A stretch of DNA of 64,000 bases. It comes from Hirudinaria manillensis (lineage: Eukaryota > Annelida > Clitellata > Hirudinida > Hirudinidae). Shown here in pieces: positions 59,295 through 64,000 of the stretch. Location: the NCBI GenBank assembly GCA_034509925.1, contig CM067536.1, positions 9,299,001 through 9,363,000 on the forward strand. The letters are read 5' to 3'. The notes beneath the pieces were generated by a model, which did no database searches, was not told the origin of the DNA, and was given only the letters and a program-made list of their open reading frames with translations. Both the position numbers and the translations under genes were made by a program. Positions within the stretch are counted from its first letter, which is position 1. The number at the start of each line of letters is the position of its first letter.

Positions 59295-60467
59295 GCTATT
59301 ATTATTTTTTATTATTACTGAACACAATTTGTGTGAATTCACAGATTTATGTAGGTGTGGAAAGCCTTGTTGCAAGTTTTGCTATTATTATCTGATTATT
59401 ATTTTATTTTATTATTATTATCATTCTTATTATCACCAAAGTTGGTATTCTGACCGACATTCCATTTATGTGCGATAGCAGGGCTAAACCGCCATGTTTT
59501 GTTCCATTGCGGTGGTGCTAATATTATCTTTGCTATTATTATTATTACTATTATTATTAGCCAAATAGAACCTAGGTACGACATAGATTTGCAAGTTGTT
59601 TGCCTCAAAAGCAGGACCATCTCGAATCCTGCGTAGGGCGTGAGTGGGCCGGTTATCGGGCCTTCTGCCGTTAGCAGCCGAGTGCTCAAGCACGAGAGGC
59701 ATTCGTCGAATTTCGTCCGATGGGCGTAGGCCGTACGGTCTCTTAGTCCAGTTCCAGAATATATTGTAGAAGAGATCTAAATATTTTTTTATACCTTTTT
59801 TTGCAGATTTAAATTTAAACAAGAATTGTTTACTTCGTGCTTGATAATAGAACGAGAAAGTCTAATATACTATGTTAAATAATTCCTTATAATAACTATG
59901 GCAATAATGCAACTATGTCGGGCTCGAAAGGAGCCGACGTCAGAGGCAACATTCCGGCCTACGCCGGTAGCCTGCACTTCCGCGGTCTTGATTTTCCGAA
60001 GAAGGAGGCCGATCGTTATTGCCCTTTTCGTCAATTATTCCCAAAAAGCCATGGTATAAATAGATTAATTAAATTATATAACAAAATGTGACCATTTTAA
60101 TAACATCTATGGTTTTTATGGCTGCTGACGTGATAAATTTCTGTTTATTATTCACGAATTCAAGTACTACGAGAGCAGAGTCCGAATGCGGAATGTTCGG
60201 ATCGCCAGTAGGTCGAGAAGTTCGGCTCTTCGTAGCCGTGGCTGGCGGAGCTCGTTAAAACCCTCATTAATATTAACGAGGCTTATGCCCCTGCGGTGAC
60301 CAGAAATACATTTTTGAATGATTGTTTTACCTACGACCATGTTCTGGTTGTATTATGTAATAAATACATTTTCATGAATTTCAGGATGCTGCTTTGTAAC
60401 CTTTTATACCAGAAGAGCAGCCTTGGAGGCACAGAATGCCCTTCATAATGTCAAGACCCTACCTGGG
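58130..60467 (+). CDS. CELF: CELF/Bruno-type RNA-binding protein, first coding exons
   Basis: CUGBP-Elav-like splicing and translation regulator; only RRM1 is in the window. Exons 58130-58298 and 60385-60467 join in phase (84 residues). RNP2 is KMFVGQIP and RNP1 is [23 protein letters not shown] and [17 protein letters not shown] are strongly CELF1/2-like. ATG 58130 follows an acceptor at 58105 (AACAAACAG), so a 5' untranslated exon is expected upstream. Donor GTGAGT at 60468 means the gene continues; the retrotransposon at 61938 onward would be in its next intron unless that exon is elsewhere. Paralogue (CELF1/2 or 3-6 group) unresolved, though wording favours 1/2. Confidence 0.9.
58664..58714 (+). 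repeat. (GAT)n(GAG)n microsatellite in CELF intron
   Basis: GAT run passing directly into GAG. Confidence 0.9.
59118..59172. repeat. (AATG)n tetranucleotide tract
   Basis: GAATGAATG repeat in the CELF intron. Confidence 0.9.
59245..59320. repeat. (ATT)n microsatellite
   Basis: ATT triplets with ACT and GCT interruptions in the CELF intron. Confidence 0.85.
59590..60300. other. CpG-rich blocks in CELF intron, possible decayed element
   Basis: Three GC-richer segments (about 59600-59760, 59915-60050, 60165-60300) stand out from the AT-rich intron. Each holds short palindromes (GTGCTCAAGCAC; CCGGCCTACGCCGG). No ORF survives. A decayed short element or intronic enhancer would both fit; I recognise neither. 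Confidence 0.3.
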
Positions 60468-61134
60468 GTGAGTCATCATGTTTGTTGTTATTGTTGTTGA
60501 TGAATTATGATTATCGCCACAATACCAAGTCGTAAGAAGGTTTTGAGGTTGATTTGAATAATAATGATAATAATTTAATATTTAACTATATTTTAATATT
60601 TTTGAAATATTTGGTCATTCTTGGTAAATTCTCAATTGCACCATCTTTCAGTAACCATGTGACATAAATAGTCATCTTTTTGGAAATAAACAAAAATTAA
60701 TAATAAAATATCACATTAAAAGTATTTCAAATTGTTGTTGTGGGTATTATTCTTTATGTTCGGTAAGTTACGTCCACCGACATTATAATAATTGCTAAAA
60801 TAAATAGCATTATAATAAATTATGTAAATCAGGTGCTATCCTTGTCATTGCTGGCTTTGAATTCCAGTTAATGAAATCACCATGGAGACAAATTGAATAC
60901 AATACTCTTTCATAGGAATACTTTCATGTAATTGATGTGGTTAATGCAATTATTAAGATATTGTAAAATGTTATTATTATTATTATTATTATAATTATTA
61001 TTATTAATCCTAACAGATTGATAAAACATCTAGCAGATTACAAATAAACATATTATTATAATTTATGATTTATGGTGTAAATTCTAAGTCTAATAGGTAA
61101 TATTATTCTCAAAGTTCTTAAAGTTATTCTTACT

Positions 61135-61147
61135 GTCGTTATTATTA

Positions 61148-61182
<35 letters not shown>

Positions 61183-61190
61183 GTTATTAT
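61135..61190. repeat. (ATT)n microsatellite
   Basis: Triplet run between the CELF exon and the retrotransposon. Confidence 0.9.
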
Positions 61191-61937
61191 CGTGGCTGAG
61201 CACCTTCATCATCATCATCATCATGACATCATCGTCATGGAGCAAGACAAAGAATGCTGGTGTCTCTCAAACAGTGAGCAGGACAGGTGGAGCAGATTTT
61301 AAGATGGAATGACAAAACAGACCTTTTTTTCTTGCGGTTGTTGTCCTTGATGATGATGATTATGATGATGATGATGATGGTGGTGGTTGTGGTTATGCTA
61401 GTGATTGTGTTGATGATAATAATAATAGCTACGATGGTGACTATGATGTATTTGTACTAAATCACTTTAATATGATTTCGTTGCTATTGGAGATGGGTGT
61501 TAACTAATGGCTGCAGAAGCTCCATCATCATCGTCATCACCGTTAGAGTCAACAACTACATTCATACGTTGCCATGACAACCGGGGCAATAGAATAGTAA
61601 TTATTATTATAAGTATTAGAATACTCGCCGGTCTCTATTCTATGGCATCTGCTATTAATATCTTGTTGCTCGTTTTGGTATACAAGAGCTGTATTTTTGA
61701 TTCCAATGTCTCTTGACATTTTGGGCACGATGACGAGGTGTGACTAATAGTCTGGCTAGGATGGTGACAACGAAGACCATGACTATGATGATGATAATGA
61801 TGATGATGATGATGATGATGATGACAATCTTTTGATTGCTTATATAGACGTGAAGTATATCCTGTATATCTTTATCACCATTGTAGTTGTTGCTCTTGTG
61901 TTGTAGGTTTTGTTTTGTTCTGAAGAATGTATCTTAT

Positions 61938-62158
61938 TGTTGGATCCCTGACATTAATTAATTAATTAAATAATTAATTAATTAAGTTTAGTTAATATTC
62001 AGAATCTTTTATTTCAAAGTCGTATCTAGCGATTCGAGTCATTAGGCAGTTCCGTCGGGACAAGCAATCGACCAAATCGTCCAGCCGTATTTGCCATTAG
62101 TTAAATCCAATAAAGATATCCTTACGTTAATTAATTCATCAGACCCCGGGTTACAACA
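61938..62158 (+). repeat. Probable 5' LTR of a retrotransposon
   Basis: Begins TGTTGGATCCC and ends GGTTACAACA, giving matching terminal inverted TGTTG/CAACA. It contains AATAAA at 62109-62114. Length 221 bp. The start is inferred from the inverted ends; the 3' LTR is outside the window. Confidence 0.6.
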
Positions 62159-62159
62159 T

Positions 62160-62177
62160 TGGTGTCAGGAGTGGGAT
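62160..62177 (+). other. Retrotransposon primer-binding site
   Basis: TGGTGTCAGGAGTGGGAT begins with TGG, complementary to a tRNA CCA end, one base after the LTR. The implied acceptor stem (GTCAGGA/TCCTGAC) resembles tRNA-Leu. Confidence 0.7.
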
Positions 62178-62247
62178 TTAACGTCGTAAAAGGGATATCG
62201 ATTCACTAGAGGTAAAAGACAGCGAGACAGAGTTTTAAACGACAGAA

Positions 62248-64000
62248 ATGGGACCTAAAATACTGGACGATTTGCGCGTTCCCGATTTGAGACGAGAACT
62301 AAGGAATCGAGGCCTGGATGCAACTGGCCTAAAAGCCGAACTGCAAGGACGGCTCGAGGAATGGCTTTTGGAAAATAATCACGATCCGTCGGAGTATGAA
62401 TTTGGGGTTCACAAAGATTGGGAAGCCATGATTTGCAGCATTGATGCTTTGCGGTCAGATATGACCTGCGGCTTGGATACTTTGCGGTCAGATATGACCT
62501 GCGGCTTGGATACTTTGCGGTCAGATATGACCTGCGGCTTGGATACTTTGCGATCAGACAATAATGTTTTACGGTCAGATATGACTTGCGGCTTGGATGC
62601 TTTGCGGTCAGATATGAAATGTGACATTGATACTCTGCGGTCGGATATGCAATCCAACAATGATATTTTGCGGTCAGATGTGAAATCCGATATAGCCAAC
62701 TTCCAGGTATCCATGGATGTCCTACGGGAAGAGGTAAAAACTGACGTAGCCAACCTCATATCACACACGGAACAGGAGATGGCCGACTTAAGAAAACAGG
62801 TCAGAGCAGAAATAGATGGACTAAAAGAAGAACAGAGAAAAGAAAGAGAGAAATTTAAAAAATACAATGAATCGAAAACAGAGACATATGGAAGAGAGAA
62901 AACGACAAGACCACCATTATTCGACGGACAAGGGCCATGGGCAGTGTTCAGACATCAGTTTGAAATTGCCGCTGAACGTAACAAGTGGACCGAAGAGGAA
63001 AAAGCAACAGAGCTGATAATGATACTGCGAGGAAAGGCAGCCGAGCTTTTGCAAACAATGCTGCACTGTAAAGCTTATTCGGAGATAGCAGAAGCAATGG
63101 AAAGAAGATTTGGGAATGGCCACATGCTGGAAGTACATAAAAACGAATTAAAAAACCGTACGCAAAAACAGGGCGAATCACTCCAAGAATTAGAGGCTGA
63201 TGTCAGAAGGCTCGCATACTTAGCCCATCCAGGACAGTCAACAGATTTCATTGAAAACATTGTAACTGACGCCTTCGTTGATGGGATAAGGGATGCGGAA
63301 ACCAAAATGGCACTAAAAATTCATGGAATAAAGGCCAGCCATGAAGCATTGGCGTTTGCAATCTCCATAGAAGCGGCAAGAGCCTCAATCCAAAAAAGCT
63401 TGAATGTAAAGAAAATTGAAGCTCAGGAAAACAGAGGCAAGGAGAAAGATAAAGATAATGACAAAGACAGAGAGATGATTAAAAAAATAGCCCGACAAAT
63501 CAATGACTTCAGCAAGCCCCCAAGAAACTTAAGATTCCAGGAAATAGATAGAAGACCAAGGTGCTTCAGGTGTAACAAGCCAGGCCATTTAGCCCGAGAA
63601 TGTAGAACGACCTTCTCCAAAAAACAGCAGTACTGGAGAGAGCCCTATAAATCAGAAAAACCTGAAGCTTCTGATTTTAAGGGGCAAAGATCGTTTCAGC
63701 AAACTCGAAATGCCCCACTCGTCTTTCACGTTACGGCATTGGGAAAAGGATCATCACTAGAGGTTAAAGGAAAAATTGGAGGGAAGGAATATAATCTTGT
63801 AATAGACACAGGGGCATCTACATCTATTGTCCAACCAAAGTTGGCAGGAAACAGTAAAGTAACGACCAACAACTACAAGCTAAAAACAGCCACCGGAGAA
63901 TTAGTGCCAGTTCAAGGAACCACAACTATTACAGTGGATTTAGGAGGCAAGTCATTCGAACAGGAATTTATGATAGCCAATATAACAGATGAATGTATAC
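62248..64000 (+). CDS. Ty3/Gypsy-like gag-pol polyprotein, N-terminal part
   Basis: Open from ATG 62248 to the window end (584 codons, no stop), so the pol enzymes lie beyond. Residues 5-42 form a SAP-type helix-turn-helix (L-VPDLRRELRNRGL-GLKAEL). Residues 68-148 are 11-residue repeats based on LRSDMTCGLDT, three of them perfect; hendecad spacing fits a coiled coil. Residues 220-400 are Gag capsid-like (PPLFDGQGPWAVFRHQFEIA). A CCHC zinc knuckle with Cys439, Cys442, His447, Cys452 follows, then an aspartic protease with DTGAS at 520-524, all in one frame without a gag/pol shift. Intact over this length, suggesting a recent copy. Clade within Ty3/Gypsy unassigned. Confidence 0.88.
   Translation, partial: MGPKILDDLRVPDLRRELRNRGLDATGLKAELQGRLEEWLLENNHDPSEYEFGVHKDWEAMICSIDALRSDMTCGLDTLRSDMTCGLDTLRSDMTCGLDTLRSDNNVLRSDMTCGLDALRSDMKCDIDTLRSDMQSNNDILRSDVKSDIANFQVSMDVLREEVKTDVANLISHTEQEMADLRKQVRAEIDGLKEEQRKEREKFKKYNESKTETYGREKTTRPPLFDGQGPWAVFRHQFEIAAERNKWTEEEKATELIMILRGKAAELLQTMLHCKAYSEIAEAMERRFGNGHMLEVHKNELKNRTQKQGESLQELEADVRRLAYLAHPGQSTDFIENIVTDAFVDGIRDAETKMALKIHGIKASHEALAFAISIEAARASIQKSLNVKKIEAQENRGKEKDKDNDKDREMIKKIARQINDFSKPPRNLRFQEIDRRPRCFRCNKPGHLARECRTTFSKKQQYWREPYKSEKPEASDFKGQRSFQQTRNAPLVFHVTALGKGSSLEVKGKIGGKEYNLVIDTGASTSIVQPKLAGNSKVTTNNYKLKTATGELVPVQGTTTITVDLGGKSFEQEFMIANITDECI
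62449..62697 (+). repeat. 33-bp coding repeat in gag
   Basis: About seven to eight units of a 33-bp sequence (GCGGTCAGATATGACCTGCG core); units 1-3 nearly identical, later ones diverged, all in frame. Confidence 0.9.

Noticed and set aside
59007-59375. Asn/Ser-rich minus-strand frame in the CELF intron
   Set aside because: Produced by ATT and AATG repeats.

Overview
The window is nuclear DNA from an animal. Coding exons are mostly 50-400 nt with phase-compatible GT-AG introns, introns are AT-rich and full of microsatellites, and the genes are metazoan (TOLLIP, NOA1, TTLL3/8-type glycylase, KIF11, MPND, CELF, COX6C, a claudin-fold protein). Degenerate TTAGGG/CCCTAA tracts occur inside introns. 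This gene set with heavy GAT, GGAT and GTGA arrays suggests an invertebrate bilaterian; a lophotrochozoan is plausible, but species cannot be read from the sequence. I assembled the gene models by hand from splice sites, frame continuity and remembered family architecture. No database search was run.

Layout. 231-2909 (+): 3' end of an ABCC/MRP transporter. 3785-9437 (+): TTC39/IML2-family protein, 16 exons. 9438-12119: AT-rich DNA with one unexplained small ORF. 12120-20929 (-): CUB-like/LDLa single-pass receptor-like protein with a His/Gln-rich tail, in very repeat-rich introns. 20930-27116: mainly GTGA, GGAT and GAT arrays. 27117-28953 (-): TOLLIP, head-to-head at 115 bp with NOA1 (29069-31992, +). 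32179-33572 (-): seven-finger C2H2 protein. 34454-35134 (+): COX6C. 35796-42111 (+): TTLL3/8-type tubulin glycylase, with an X-box-like site just upstream. 42745-49214 (-): KIF11/kinesin-5, 22 exons. 49911-53452 (-): MPND (RAMA + JAMM). 53864-55373 (+): claudin/PMP22-like four-pass protein. 58130-60467 (+): first coding exons of a CELF RNA-binding protein. 61938-64000 (+): 5' part of a Ty3/Gypsy-like LTR retrotransposon, apparently inside the next CELF intron. Its gag-pol ORF runs off the window.

The genes do not form an operon or a functional cluster; they are mostly independent housekeeping loci in divergent and convergent pairs. I see no previously undescribed multi-gene system. The most unusual items are the retrotransposon Gag (SAP domain, 11-residue repeats, zinc knuckle), X-box-like palindromes including one beside the ciliary glycylase gene, the CUB/LDLa receptor with its odd tail, a GC-AG intron in MPND, and two large oppositely oriented tetranucleotide arrays.
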